The notes: generated by a model not told the origin, from the letters alone. DNA of 64,000 nucleotides from CAWBRT01 sp963696525 (GCA_963696525.1 CAVOKO010000004.1:1-64000); one strand, 5' to 3'; positions 23,907 to 33,637 are shown, numbered from the stretch's first letter. Program-made: numbers and translations.

Positions 23907-25016
23907 TTACACCTTTGCTTCCGGTGGGTCGGCGACTGCTCCGGACGGCAGGATATCCGGCAAGTCAAGGCGCGCCACGCCAATCCGGCTGTCGGCCATC
24001 CCGTAATAGACGTCGAAACGGTTTGGTGAGCCAAGATCGTCGCGCCGATCGATGCCGGTGGGAAACACAACGTTCGCGACGGTCCCGTCGCGTTCCTGCG
24101 GAAGCGAAGGCGTCAGCACGGGATCCGCCGAGCGATAGCGGACCACTTGCGGATGCTCCTTCGAGAGCACCATCACCCCGGCCGAGTAGCACAACGGGTG
24201 TCCTTCGTGGCTCGGATCCACGATTTCGCTCACGCCGTGATAAATGATCAGCCAGCCGTGCCGGGTTAGGATGGGCGGAGTACCGCCGCCGATCTTGAGC
24301 CGCTCCCAGGGCGCAACCGGAGCGGCCAGCCGGTGATGTGAATTAAACAAGCCGAGGTGATGCGGTTCGAGACCCTCCAAGGCCATCGGGCAGTAGGAAA
24401 TCCAAATGCTTTCATGATCGAGATCCACATCACGAGACGCATCTTGGGCGGCGGTTTCCTCCGGACGAGTGCCGGGAAAAAGCGGGCGATGGAGCATGGC
24501 CATCTGCATTTTCCCAGCGTGATTGGGAATAGCGACGGGGAAGAGGCTGGCATCTTTGTTATCCACGTGGACGAAATCGATGCCCTGATACGGATCAAAG
24601 GGCGCGAGCCCCAATCGCTTCCAGTGGAACAAATCCTCCGATACGGCTAGGGCGATCCGCGGACCTTGCGACGAAAATGCCGCGTAAGTCATGACGTAGC
24701 GCTGGAGCGGCTCCACGAATGTGATACGAGGATCCTCGCAGCCACCGCCGCCGTCCGATCGCCGCTCGTAATCAGCCTCCGGCTCGAGCGCGATGCCGAG
24801 CCGCTCGACGCTAGCCGGATCGCCGGCTCCATTGAACCGCACTCGTGCAATGCCGATGCGCGAGTAATTCTCCCGCGCCACCAGTCGCGGGAAGAGGTAG
24901 AGCGCACCATCAGGGCCACGAACCGCAGCCGGATTCAGGACGCCTTCGATCTCCTGGGGATTCCCCGGCTCCGGCTCCATCAACATTCCCAGACGCCGCA
25001 GCTTGAATTCACTCAT
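23907..25016 (-). CDS. GH130 family glycoside phosphorylase/hydrolase
   Basis: A 369-residue five-bladed beta-propeller enzyme of family GH130, whose members phosphorolyse or hydrolyse beta-mannosides. Supporting segments are NPAAV, GGCEDPRITF, the KIGGGTPPI...IYHGV pair and YYGMADSRIGVA. The specific substrate is not predictable. A GGGGGG ribosome site lies just before the ATG. The upstream HAD and mannose-6-phosphate isomerase genes suggest that released mannose phosphate is used by the same operon. Confidence 0.88.
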   Translation of the reverse strand: MSEFKLRRLGMLMEPEPGNPQEIEGVLNPAAVRGPDGALYLFPRLVARENYSRIGIARVRFNGAGDPASVERLGIALEPEADYERRSDGGGGCEDPRITFVEPLQRYVMTYAAFSSQGPRIALAVSEDLFHWKRLGLAPFDPYQGIDFVHVDNKDASLFPVAIPNHAGKMQMAMLHRPLFPGTRPEETAAQDASRDVDLDHESIWISYCPMALEGLEPHHLGLFNSHHRLAAPVAPWERLKIGGGTPPILTRHGWLIIYHGVSEIVDPSHEGHPLCYSAGVMVLSKEHPQVVRYRSADPVLTPSLPQERDGTVANVVFPTGIDRRDDLGSPNRFDVYYGMADSRIGVARLDLPDILPSGAVADPPEAKV

Positions 25017-25031
25017 CAGCCCCCCACAAGG

Positions 25032-25790
25032 TCACGATTCGCGATCGCCATCTAAACAAGCGATGATTGCTTCGACAACCCGCTTAGTCTCGTTGGGACC
25101 CCGAACCGGAATAGAAACAACACCTGCCTCTTGAGCCGGATAGTCGTTCCCTCCCACAAACAAGGCATCGCCTATGAAAATCATCTCCTTCAACGAAATA
25201 CCCAGAAGGTCTCGCAGCTTTCTGATCCCGTAAGCTTTGTCAATGCCGGGTTTGGTGACATCAATGGATGTCGAACCACCCATTCGGACAGAAAACTCGG
25301 GAATAATCGTATCGAGAATCGCTTTGATCTTTTTCCGCTTGGCATAATCGGGATCCCACTTATTCTTTTCTTCTAACGGCGCCTGCTGGCCTAATGCGGA
25401 AAATGTTATCTGGCTTCCCCGGTCTTCGATTACTTTTCCCCAGACCTTTTCGACTCGATAACCTGCTTTTCCGAGCGATTCGTTGAGCGAGCTGAATATT
25501 TTCTCTCGCTCCTCGGGGATGAAATCCTCTTCGTAGAGTTTTTCCCAATTCCCTGAGTATTGGTAGAACTTTGTTCCACAGGTAGGAAGCAGAGATAGCT
25601 CCCTCAGACGTTCGTCATGAGGCAGTTTGGAGACAACTTGTTTTTCGAACTGTGGCCAATCGCCTCCGGAAATCACGGCCACTTTGACGATACCGAGAAG
25701 GTCATGCAGCAGCGCCGACATTTCGGTATCAAGAGACGATTTACTTTCCGCCAGCGTGCCGTCCAGATCAAAAACAATTAGCTTTTTCAC
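25032..25790 (-). CDS. HAD-IIB family phosphatase / phosphomannomutase-like
   Basis: A 252-residue HAD superfamily protein with motif I VFDLDGTLAESK, motif II VAVISGGD, a cap domain in the middle and GDALFVGGNDYP near the end. The layout resembles eukaryotic-type phosphomannomutase/HAD-IIB proteins. The start is GTG 25790 with GAGGGGAAG before it; a longer in-frame extension has no support. Placed between manA and GH130, it probably acts on mannose or hexose phosphates. Confidence 0.85.
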   Translation of the reverse strand: MKKLIVFDLDGTLAESKSSLDTEMSALLHDLLGIVKVAVISGGDWPQFEKQVVSKLPHDERLRELSLLPTCGTKFYQYSGNWEKLYEEDFIPEEREKIFSSLNESLGKAGYRVEKVWGKVIEDRGSQITFSALGQQAPLEEKNKWDPDYAKRKKIKAILDTIIPEFSVRMGGSTSIDVTKPGIDKAYGIRKLRDLLGISLKEMIFIGDALFVGGNDYPAQEAGVVSIPVRGPNETKRVVEAIIACLDGDRES

Positions 25791-25870
25791 TACGCTTCCC
25801 CTCTGAATTATTACTATCTCAATTAGAGTTTCCGGCCCTGCCAACCATTCCGCTGTTGCCCGGTTGTAAA

Positions 25871-26953
25871 CTATTCCGGGAGCGCAATTTCCAACAAGTT
25901 CACTGCACTGCGCGGTCGAAAAGCACACGCTCCGACCACCGCTGGTAAGACCACTACGTCGCCTTTTCCAACCGCATAGGTGGCGCCGTCGTGCTCGACC
26001 TGCCCTTCGCCCTCGATGCACACCAGCACGCGCGGCACACCCGCGGCGCCGACGGTAAACGGCGATTGCCCGCGTAGGCGCCACAACCGGAAATGTTCAC
26101 ACTGAAAGAGTCTCTCGCGTTCCACCGGCGTCGTCGCCTCCACAACGGGCGCCACCAGTCCGCCCGCGCACTCGGTAAAATCAATGCAGGCAAGCGCCTG
26201 GTCGACTTCGAGTTCCCGCGGCTTGCCTGTCTTGGCATCAACATGGCCCCAGTCGTACAGGCGAAACGTCACGTCGCTGTTCCGCTGAACCTCAAACACC
26301 ACGGCATCACCGCCCAAAGAATGAACCGTCCCGGCCGGTATGAAGACGCCGTCGCCGGGTTTTGGAGTGAAGCATACGAGGTGGTCCGCCACCGTGTCGT
26401 TCGTCAGCGCCCGCCGCAGATCGTCGGCAGTGGTGCCGGGCCTCAGGCCGGCATAGATGCGGCTTTTTGTCCCCGCTTCCAGCACCACCCATGCTTCGGT
26501 CTTCCCGGTCTCGCCCGCTGGCAGCAGGTCCGTATGCGCATCCGAGGGATGCACCTGGACGGAGAGCATTTCATGAGTGTCGAGGAACTTCAGCAACAGT
26601 GGGAAGCGGGGGAAACGATGGGCCAGCTTTCCCATCAATTGCTCCGGAAAGTGCTCCCGCAATTGACCAATGGTCTGCCCTTTGAGCGGTCCATCGGCAA
26701 CGCAGCTCTGATGGTCATCGCGGTCGCTGAGTATCCATGCTTCGCCGATAGGGCCGTCGCCCGGCAGCGGTGCGGTGAGCAGGTTGGCCAAACGCCGGCC
26801 GCCCCAGAGCCGATACTGATAGATCGGCTCGAATCGCAGGGGATACAAAGTATTTAGCTCAAGGGATCTCTCTCTAATTTCATCCATCGCCGGCAGACAC
26901 TTGTCGCTGACGGCCAGCACCTTCGCAGTATCGATCAGCTTTTGTGCATTCAT
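25871..26953 (-). CDS. manA: mannose-6-phosphate isomerase (type I) with aldolase-derived N-terminus
   Basis: Interconverts mannose-6-phosphate and fructose-6-phosphate with a zinc ion. Residues from about 36 onward are a complete class I enzyme: YPLRFEPIYQYRLWGGRRL, VQVHPSDAHT, KTEAW, IPAGTVHSLG. The first 25 residues (MNAQKLIDTAKVLAVSDKC and PAMDE) instead match the N-terminus of class I fructose-bisphosphate aldolase. The start ATG overlaps the xfp stop (ATGA). It seems an aldolase gene was deleted, leaving its first codons fused in frame to manA. Function is probably retained. Confidence 0.9.
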   Translation of the reverse strand: MNAQKLIDTAKVLAVSDKCLPAMDEIRERSLELNTLYPLRFEPIYQYRLWGGRRLANLLTAPLPGDGPIGEAWILSDRDDHQSCVADGPLKGQTIGQLREHFPEQLMGKLAHRFPRFPLLLKFLDTHEMLSVQVHPSDAHTDLLPAGETGKTEAWVVLEAGTKSRIYAGLRPGTTADDLRRALTNDTVADHLVCFTPKPGDGVFIPAGTVHSLGGDAVVFEVQRNSDVTFRLYDWGHVDAKTGKPRELEVDQALACIDFTECAGGLVAPVVEATTPVERERLFQCEHFRLWRLRGQSPFTVGAAGVPRVLVCIEGEGQVEHDGATYAVGKGDVVVLPAVVGACAFRPRSAVNLLEIALPE

Positions 26954-29391
26954 TTGAGGTTGTTCCATTTCCAGTTACGAATCTCCGGCAAGTCCTGGCC
27001 GTGCTTGTCGATGTAATGCTTGTGCTCGATGAGTTTGTCCCGCATTTGCTGCTTCAGATAGGCTCCCTTTGAACCCAAGTGCGGCAGGCGATCAATCACG
27101 TCTTGCACCAGATGGAAGCGGTCCAGGTCGTTCTGCACCCTCATGTCGAAGGCTGTCGTGATCGTGCCCTCTTCCTTGTAGCCCCGGACGTGCAGGTTGC
27201 GGTTGGTCCGACGGTAGGTCAGCCTGTGGACTAGCCAGGGATATCCATGGAAGCCAAAGATGACGTGTTTGTCTTTGGTAAAAAGCGAATCGTAATCCGT
27301 TTCGCTCAGCCCGTGGGGGTGCTCACTTGCAGACTGCAGCTTCATCAGATCAACGACATTGACCACTCGGATTTTTAGATCGGGCAGATGCTGGCGCAGA
27401 ATGGAAACGGCCGCCAAGATCTCCAGTGTGGGCGTGTCTCCGCAACAGGCCATTACCACGTCCGGCTCGGCGCCTTGGTCGTTGCTGGCCCATTGCCAGA
27501 TGCCAATGCCTTCCGTGCAATGCACGACCGCCGCGTCCATGGTCAGCCACTGCGGCAGGGCATGCTTGCCGGCAACCACCACGTTGACGTAATGCCGGCT
27601 GCGCAGGCAGTGGTCAAAGACCGACAGCAGGCAGTTGGCATCGGGCGGTAGATAAACGCGCACGATATCGGCCTTCTTGTTGATGACGTGGTCGAGGAAG
27701 CCGGGATCCTGGTGCGTGAAACCGTTGTGATCCTGCTGCCAGACGTGGGAGGCGAGCAGATAGTTCAACGAGGCGATCTTCCGCCGCCAGGGCAGTTCCA
27801 ACGTTACTTTCAGCCACTTGGCGTGCTGGCTGAACATCGAATCGACGATGCGAATGAAGGCCTCATAGCTGTTGAACAGCCCGTGCCGCCCGGTCAGAAG
27901 ATATCCTTCCAACCAACCCTCGCACTGGTGCTCGCTGAGCATCGAGTCCAGCACGCGGCCGGCGGGCGCGAGGAATTCGTCATTGTCTACTTCCCGGGCC
28001 TCCCACTGACGGTTGGTGACTTCGAAAACCGCGCCCAACAGATTCGAAAGTGTCTCATCGGGACCGAAGATACGGAAATTACGCTGATCCTGATTCAGCT
28101 TGGCCACGTCACGCAGAAACTTACCCAGCACGAGCGTGTCTTGGCCGTCAACGGCGCCGGGCGAAGGCACATTCACCGCGTGGACGTGGAAGTCCGGCAT
28201 GCGCAGGTCACGCAGCAAAATGCCGCCGTTGGCGTGGGGATTGGCGCCCATCCGCCGGTCGCCCTTCGGCGCCAGCTCGGCCAATTCCGGCATAAGCCGC
28301 CCATTTTTATCGAACAGCTCCTCCGCCTTGTAGCTTTTCATCCAGCTTTCAAGCTGCTTGACATGATCGGGGTGTTCGGAATCCACCAGGAGCGGCACTT
28401 GGTGCGCTCGGAACGTGCCCTCTACTTGCAAGCCATCGACGACTTTCGGTCCCGTCCAGCCCTTGGGTGACCGCAGGACGATCATGGGCCACCGCTGCCG
28501 AGCGGTGTCGTTCTTATTCCGTGCATTGCTTTGGATTTGCCGGATGTCCTCGATGACCTTTTCCATAGTGCTGGCCATCAGTTGATGCATCTCTTTCGGC
28601 TCATCCCCTTCCACAAAGTAGGGCATCCAGCCACAGCCTCGTAGAAATTGCTCCAATTCCTCATGCTCGATACGGGCCAGGACGGTCGGATTGCTGATCT
28701 TATAGCCGTTGAGGTGCAGGATCGGCAGCACGGCTCCGTCGGTTATCGGGTTGAGAAACTTGTTGGACTGCCATGCGGTTGCCAGGGGGCCCGTTTCCGC
28801 TTCACCGTCGCCAACGACGCAGGCGACGATCAGATCGGGATTGTCGAACGCCGCCCCGAAGGCATGGCTAAGCGAGTACCCGAGCTCACCACCTTCGTGA
28901 ATCGATCCCGGCGTCGTCGGTGCAACATGGCTGGAAATCCCGCCGGGAAACGAAAACTGCGTGAACAGCTCCTTGAGCCCGGCCTCGTCCTGGCTGACGT
29001 TCGGATAAATCTCACTCCAGGTGCCTTCGAGGTAAACGTTGCCCACAATTGCCGGGCCGCCGTGACCGGGACCGGCAATATAGAACATATCCAGGTCATA
29101 CTTCTTGATGACCCGATTCAAATGAACATAGATGAAGTTTTGGCCCGGAGTAGTACCCCAGTGTCCGACCACCAGGGGCTTCACGTGCGACAGTTTCAGC
29201 GGCTCCTTCAGCAGCGGATTGTCGTAGAGATAAATCTGGCCGACCGACAGATAATTAGCGGCGCGCCAGTAGGCATCCATCTGGTGGAGCAGTTCCGGGG
29301 AGAGTGTGTTGGCTTTCGTGATTGACTCTTCTTTGTTCACTGCTTCGGGTGTCTTGTGGAGCAGTTCCGGAGCGAGAGTGTTAGTTTTCAT
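26950..29391 (-). CDS. xfp: xylulose-5-phosphate/fructose-6-phosphate phosphoketolase
   Basis: A thiamine-diphosphate enzyme that splits xylulose-5-P (or fructose-6-P) to acetyl-phosphate and glyceraldehyde-3-P (or erythrose-4-P). The 813-residue length is typical. Diagnostic segments are YLSVGQIYLYDNPLL, GHWGTTPGQNF, EGGELGYSLSHAFGA and the ThDP/Mg motif GDGEAETGP. The first 24 codons are a local duplication of the true N-terminus (TNTLAPELLH then ANTLSPELLH, 72 bases apart). AAGGGAAATTG precedes the ATG. Coupled to manA downstream. Confidence 0.95.
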   Translation of the reverse strand: MKTNTLAPELLHKTPEAVNKEESITKANTLSPELLHQMDAYWRAANYLSVGQIYLYDNPLLKEPLKLSHVKPLVVGHWGTTPGQNFIYVHLNRVIKKYDLDMFYIAGPGHGGPAIVGNVYLEGTWSEIYPNVSQDEAGLKELFTQFSFPGGISSHVAPTTPGSIHEGGELGYSLSHAFGAAFDNPDLIVACVVGDGEAETGPLATAWQSNKFLNPITDGAVLPILHLNGYKISNPTVLARIEHEELEQFLRGCGWMPYFVEGDEPKEMHQLMASTMEKVIEDIRQIQSNARNKNDTARQRWPMIVLRSPKGWTGPKVVDGLQVEGTFRAHQVPLLVDSEHPDHVKQLESWMKSYKAEELFDKNGRLMPELAELAPKGDRRMGANPHANGGILLRDLRMPDFHVHAVNVPSPGAVDGQDTLVLGKFLRDVAKLNQDQRNFRIFGPDETLSNLLGAVFEVTNRQWEAREVDNDEFLAPAGRVLDSMLSEHQCEGWLEGYLLTGRHGLFNSYEAFIRIVDSMFSQHAKWLKVTLELPWRRKIASLNYLLASHVWQQDHNGFTHQDPGFLDHVINKKADIVRVYLPPDANCLLSVFDHCLRSRHYVNVVVAGKHALPQWLTMDAAVVHCTEGIGIWQWASNDQGAEPDVVMACCGDTPTLEILAAVSILRQHLPDLKIRVVNVVDLMKLQSASEHPHGLSETDYDSLFTKDKHVIFGFHGYPWLVHRLTYRRTNRNLHVRGYKEEGTITTAFDMRVQNDLDRFHLVQDVIDRLPHLGSKGAYLKQQMRDKLIEHKHYIDKHGQDLPEIRNWKWNNLK

Positions 29392-29536
29392 AAGTTCAAT
29401 TTCCCTTATTGCAGCCAAGTCCGAGAACCTGGCAAACCGTTTTGGCAATCATGAGTTTTCCGTCCGTGCGAATGACGCGGACCGCAACTTGGCCCGGCGC
29501 CATAAGCGGCTGGTGTTTGCCTCAACGGAAATTCTT

Positions 29537-30292
29537 CTAGGCAACCCGTTCATCGACCCAGTATCCCTGGCGACCGTAATGTTGATGCAGCTCGGTCTCG
29601 TAATACCGGGTTAGCAGAGACACGTCCGTGAATTCCGGCGACTGCTTGATGGTCTCGCGGGAAAGATCGACGAAGACTTTCGAATCGATCCAGCTAACGC
29701 TCTCGATCCATCGCGGTGAAACCAGGACCTGCTTTCCCGGCCACCAGTTCTGTGTATTAATGACGAGATAACGAATCGCCCACGTCTCGTCATCGATGAT
29801 AAAGTCCTCGACGTGGCCAATCTCGCCGTCTCTGGCTTGTATGTGATGGCCACTCACATCAGCAGTGCTGCGCAAATGAGGATCCCAAGCCTTCTCACTC
29901 CGGATAAATCCTCTCCACTTTGCATGGTCGCGCACAATGTAGGGAGAAGATCCCCAGGTGAATGCGCCGTCCCAATACAACGGCCATCCAAAATACCCGC
30001 TGTAGGTCTCTTCGTATTGTCGCGATACGGGCTTGTCACTGGCTAAGGATGGGCTCTCCTCAATCTGCTTTTTGGTCAAATCGACGGAGATGTATTGTTC
30101 TTCTCTATTCACGGCGACCAGCGCATACGGGGAGATCAACACCTGCCTGCCCGTAAGCCAGTTACCTGTGTCGGCGACTAGATAGCGAATCGTCCAGTGA
30201 TGGTCGTCGAAGTAGAATTCTTTGACATTTCCTATTTCCCCGTCGAGGCTGTGCAATTTGTAGCCCTTCAGTGTTGTGACTTTGTCGAGCAT
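29537..30292 (-). CDS. two-domain PRC-barrel protein
   Basis: A 251-residue cytoplasmic protein with an N-terminal PRC barrel (LHSLDGEIGNVKEFYFDD) and a C-terminal one (IQARDGEIGHVEDFIIDD), each followed by W.IRYLV and a W..G.QVL.SP segment. The middle is rich in Trp/Tyr. It is paralogous to the protein at 19984. AAAGGA lies eight bases before the ATG. Role unknown; it sits upstream of the phosphoketolase operon. Confidence 0.82.
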   Translation of the reverse strand: MLDKVTTLKGYKLHSLDGEIGNVKEFYFDDHHWTIRYLVADTGNWLTGRQVLISPYALVAVNREEQYISVDLTKKQIEESPSLASDKPVSRQYEETYSGYFGWPLYWDGAFTWGSSPYIVRDHAKWRGFIRSEKAWDPHLRSTADVSGHHIQARDGEIGHVEDFIIDDETWAIRYLVINTQNWWPGKQVLVSPRWIESVSWIDSKVFVDLSRETIKQSPEFTDVSLLTRYYETELHQHYGRQGYWVDERVA

Positions 30293-30496
30293 AAAAGTTG
30301 TCCTTTCGTTTTTTGAGTTTCCCTCTGTTCGCTATGAGCGACCTGCGTACAGTGTGCTTGAAAAATCGTTTTCACCGCGATCCGCGGGTGCCAACACTCA
30401 TATTTCACCGGTGGAGGCGACTTCGCTATGGGCGACACTCTTCATGGAGCAGACAGTTCATAGCGTGTTGCCTCCCAATCCGCTTTGAAAAAGCGT

Positions 30497-31720
30497 TCAG
30501 GCACTTAGGCGCCGGCTCGTAGCGTTCTTCTCGGCAGCTTGGAGAGGTAATGCCACGCGAGCAGGCTGCATGCGATTAACGCGAGCTCGTACAAACGCCC
30601 GCATGTAAGACTGCGCTACCTGATCCCAGACCATGTGGCGTGCATAGAGGTAAGCACGTTTGCGCATGGCATGACGGGATGCTTCATTGTCCAAAAGTTC
30701 AATCGCCGCACTCGCAATTGCATTTGAGTCATTGAACGGGACTAGAACCCCTCGTCCATCGTCCAAGAGTTCTGCGGCGTGCCAGTACGGAGTCGAGATA
30801 ATCGCCTTCCCGGCGCCCAAGGCATACGCGAGTGTTCCGGACACGGCCTGTGCCTCGTGGCGGTACGGCGTGACGTAAATGTCGGCCAAACCAACCAGCG
30901 AAGCCATTTCTTGAGGGCTGACGAAACGGTTGTGGAAGACCACGTTTTGCTCAACCCCGAACTCCTTGGCTAAGGCCTGCAACTGGAGCCGATATCGATC
31001 ACCCTCGCGGCGTTTGACATGCGGGTGAGTGGCGCCCGCGATGAGGTAGACAACGTTGCTGTGCCGAGACAAGATGAGCGGCAGGGCTTGAATCGCGTTT
31101 TCGAACCCCTTGTTTGGAGATAACAAGCCGAACGTCAGTAATACGGTGTTTCCTTCAAGTGAATACGAATTTTTGTAAAGAGCCGGCTCCACAAAGGGCA
31201 AGTCGGGGATGCCATGAGGAATCAGGTCAATCTTTTCGCCTGGAACTCCAAATATATCTTGCAGAAACTGAGAAGAGTGCTCGCTCATCACAATAAGACG
31301 ACTAGAGCACGCGGCAATTTCTTGCATGACGATTAGTTGGTCGAGGTCTGGCTCACGAAGAACCGTATGCAGAGTCGTCACCACCGGTATTTTGAGGTGC
31401 TGCAGCAACCGCAAGACATGGCTGCCGGACTTCCCTCCGAAAATCCCATACTCGTGCTGCAAACACACGAGATCGATATCGCTGGAATTAAGAAACTCGG
31501 CGGCTGCTTGATAGGATGAAAGGTTGTCCTCGGCTATCTCAAATCGCACCCGCGCAGGGTAGCTGTACCGCGATTGCGGGTCATTGACGGCTACCACCAA
31601 CACTGTAGAGGCGCCGTACTCAGCAGCGATAGCATCGCACAAATCTGTCGTGAAAGTCGCAATTCCACACTGTCGAGGAACGTGGTTCCCGATAACCGCT
31701 ATACGTACTGGAAGCGCCAC
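30497..31720 (-). CDS. GT4-family glycosyltransferase
   Basis: A 407-residue GT-B fold glycosyltransferase. N-terminal segments are NHVPRQCGIATFTTDL, CLQHEYGIFGG and HTVLREPD. The C-terminal donor-binding half has LLSPNKGFENAI, IAGATHPHVK, DIYVTPYRHEAQAVSGTLAYAL and an acidic ELLDDGRG region. It starts with GTG, with AGGAGG five bases upstream. Similar enzymes are often found near GH130 proteins; the acceptor is unknown. A copy of the regulon promoter lies about 210 bases upstream. Confidence 0.88.
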   Translation of the reverse strand: MALPVRIAVIGNHVPRQCGIATFTTDLCDAIAAEYGASTVLVVAVNDPQSRYSYPARVRFEIAEDNLSSYQAAAEFLNSSDIDLVCLQHEYGIFGGKSGSHVLRLLQHLKIPVVTTLHTVLREPDLDQLIVMQEIAACSSRLIVMSEHSSQFLQDIFGVPGEKIDLIPHGIPDLPFVEPALYKNSYSLEGNTVLLTFGLLSPNKGFENAIQALPLILSRHSNVVYLIAGATHPHVKRREGDRYRLQLQALAKEFGVEQNVVFHNRFVSPQEMASLVGLADIYVTPYRHEAQAVSGTLAYALGAGKAIISTPYWHAAELLDDGRGVLVPFNDSNAIASAAIELLDNEASRHAMRKRAYLYARHMVWDQVAQSYMRAFVRARVNRMQPARVALPLQAAEKNATSRRLSA

Positions 31721-31878
31721 ATCAACCTCCTGTGCTCATTTGCGAGCACTCGAATGTAAATTTCGCCTTACGTTTGCGAGAAAACTGCTTCTCGCGAACG
31801 GATAAAGGAACAAATGATGGACTGTACTTTCACTGGAAGACGCAGTCCTCGGCTGAATGCCCGGCGGGTTTTGCGTCG

Positions 31879-31899
31879 GTCGCATTCGCAGCGCGCGAG
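31879..31899 (-). repeat. leader block shared with the SYLF gene
   Basis: A 21-base block, on the minus strand CTCGCGCGCTGCGAATGCGA followed by C, downstream of the -10 of the regulon promoter. It matches 59703-59723 with two differences, at nearly the same distance from that promoter. It is part of the predicted transcript leader. Confidence 0.5.
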
Positions 31900-31907
31900 G
31901 TGCTTTT

Positions 31908-31951
31908 ACGTTAGCGGGTCAGGATAAAGTCGTCTGAGCAATAATGCTCAC
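31908..31951 (-). promoter_or_regulatory. regulon promoter copy 1 (for GT4 gene)
   Basis: Minus-strand element GTGAGCATTATTGCTCAGAC (31951-31932), 18 bases, then -10-like TAACGT (31913-31908). It points to the glycosyltransferase at 31720 with a leader of about 190 bases. Confidence 0.65.
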
Positions 31952-32375
31952 GTAACGAACGAATTCCCAGCTGGTTTGTGTAGAGAATCTGTCCTGCTGG
32001 ATCGGTTCGTTTGCGCATCGGAGCCGTTCGGCAGTTGCGAGAGTCTGAAGCCGCTTTGTTCCTCAGCAGATGGGGCGAGGACTAGAAGGCTGACAACGAT
32101 TGAAGGGATTGAGGCTATTCGCTATTGGCTTCGGCAGCAACTCGACGCTACATTCTTCCGTTGTCTGCGACTTGGGATCAGTTCCATCACGCGAGCATCT
32201 TCGGCTGTCTGCACGGCTTGGCGCTTTGTGTCGAATTCAAGCACTCATCCCTTCGCGCGGAAGGACTCCGAGTCCTGCGGGTCCCGGGAAATAGCATTGA
32301 TCCCATGCAGTTTTTCAGCGCCGCGGCGCGCAGCTCCTCGCAACTATTCCTGTCCGGCGCACAAATATAATAGTG

Positions 32376-32831
32376 CTAGATGTCCATGTATTCCGGGTGG
32401 TAATCCTTCCAAATACCTGTCGCTGGGGAAATCAGGCGCACAGGAGCGTCGTCCGCATGTTTGCTGGTCCTCGCCCAGTGCCAGGCGTGCTGGATTTCAG
32501 AGCTTTCGAAGTAACGCGTCTCCGATTGCAGAACTGCCGCTCCCGCTACGACGATTGTGACAATCTCTTCCCACTTGTGAGCACCGACGACTGCCATGCG
32601 AGCGATGTGATCCGAGAATTTCTGGAGGAATCGCATCTCGTCCCAGGGGGCTTTCCATTCGGCACCCTGCATTTCGGTGAGATCGGCCAATATGCCGATT
32701 GGGTGCTTCTTTCGTTCCGCGATAAAAAATTCAATCTGCGGTTCGAAGGCGGTTACTTCATCGGACAAGAGTTTTCCCACGACCTTGAAGCCGAATGCCG
32801 CTCCGCCGCTTTCTTTAAGTCTCTCAATCAT
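32376..32831 (-). CDS. SpoIIAA-like (STAS-fold) protein
   Basis: A 151-residue protein whose first 120 residues match the SpoIIAA-like family (FGFKVVGKLLSDEV, PIGILADLTEMQGAEW, RMAVVGAHKWEE, YFESSEIQHAWHWA). The family is linked to anti-sigma-factor antagonists but is mostly of unknown role. GGAAGGGG is placed before the ATG. The C-terminal extension of about 25 residues is unremarkable. Cytoplasmic and monocistronic. Confidence 0.8.
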   Translation of the reverse strand: MIERLKESGGAAFGFKVVGKLLSDEVTAFEPQIEFFIAERKKHPIGILADLTEMQGAEWKAPWDEMRFLQKFSDHIARMAVVGAHKWEEIVTIVVAGAAVLQSETRYFESSEIQHAWHWARTSKHADDAPVRLISPATGIWKDYHPEYMDI

Positions 32832-33061
32832 AAATGTACCCCTTCCTCTCGTTCCATCTTTTGACTTTCGTATGGTGAAGCCGTGCTAACGGAATCACAA
32901 CGGGCGCTTCGCAACGGGGACTTCCCGAGAATAAGATGCCGACTCGGTGGATGCTAGGCGGAGTCCCTGCGGCATTCGCCGCCCGCGAGATGTGGGCCTC
33001 AATTAAATACTGCCAAGTATGTCCCGTTGCGGGCTACTAACCCGTCCTGCGGGGGCGTCGC

Positions 33062-33637
33062 TCAACCTGAAGCCCTGCGAGCAACTCGCACCATGGCAGG
33101 GCGTAACAACCGGTCTCCGATTTTGTATCCGCGCTGTAACTCTTCCAGTACGTGGTTGTTCTTAGTGGTCGTACTGTCCACCATGTCGACGGCTTGGTGC
33201 GTAAACGGGTCGAAAAGCTCGCCTTTCGCCGGCACCGCTGTGAGCCCGAGTTTGCCCAGCGCGTCGCATAACTGTTTTCGGATCAGGCTGAACCCTGAGC
33301 GGTATTCTTGCGGGCTCCGAGCGGGAGCCTGCAAGGCCAGGTCGAAGCTATCCAAAATGGGCAGTAAGGATTTGAGTGCATCCGCAAGAGCATAATTCTT
33401 GAAGTCCTGCTGTTCCTTTGCGGCGCGCCTGCGCACGTTTTCGAAGTCCGCCTGGAGACGGGCCATGCGATCATGGAGTGCGTCCAGCTCGGCTTTGATT
33501 TTCTCCGCGGCGCTCTCTCCCGCAGCTGCCGCACGCCTCGCCGGCCACTGATTATCGCCTGTATTATCTTTCGACAAGGGTAATTCGTGGTCGAGATCTA
33601 GCTGTTCACGTTGAGAATTAGCGTTGCTCTCCGTCAT
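33062..33637 (-). CDS. grpE: nucleotide exchange factor GrpE
   Basis: Cochaperone that releases ADP from DnaK. 191 aa, with a low-complexity N-terminus, a long coiled-coil helix (IKAELDALHDRMARLQADFENVRRR in outline) and the beta domain ending HEAV-like FDPFTHQAV, ELQRGYKIGDRLLRPAMV. AAAAGGAAATTCCCG precedes the ATG. No dnaK or dnaJ lies nearby, so this is probably a second, orphan grpE. Confidence 0.92.
   Translation of the reverse strand: MTESNANSQREQLDLDHELPLSKDNTGDNQWPARRAAAAGESAAEKIKAELDALHDRMARLQADFENVRRRAAKEQQDFKNYALADALKSLLPILDSFDLALQAPARSPQEYRSGFSLIRKQLCDALGKLGLTAVPAKGELFDPFTHQAVDMVDSTTTKNNHVLEELQRGYKIGDRLLRPAMVRVARRASG

Larger units (their letters stand above)
31721..32375. other. 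intergenic region with leader and regulon promoter
   Basis: Outside the regulon promoter at 31908-31951 and the shared leader block at 31879-31899, no gene is supported. The long plus-strand frame across 31976-32560 has no ribosome site, no family resemblance, and runs antisense into the SpoIIAA-like gene. Confidence 0.5.

Noticed and set aside
30340..30400. Sigma-54 promoter for the PRC-barrel gene (TGGCACCCGCGGATC)
   Set aside because: The -12 dinucleotide is TC instead of GC.
31976..32560. Plus-strand gene of about 194 residues
   Set aside because: No ribosome site, Cys/Ser/Arg-rich antisense composition, and it overlaps a well-supported minus-strand gene.
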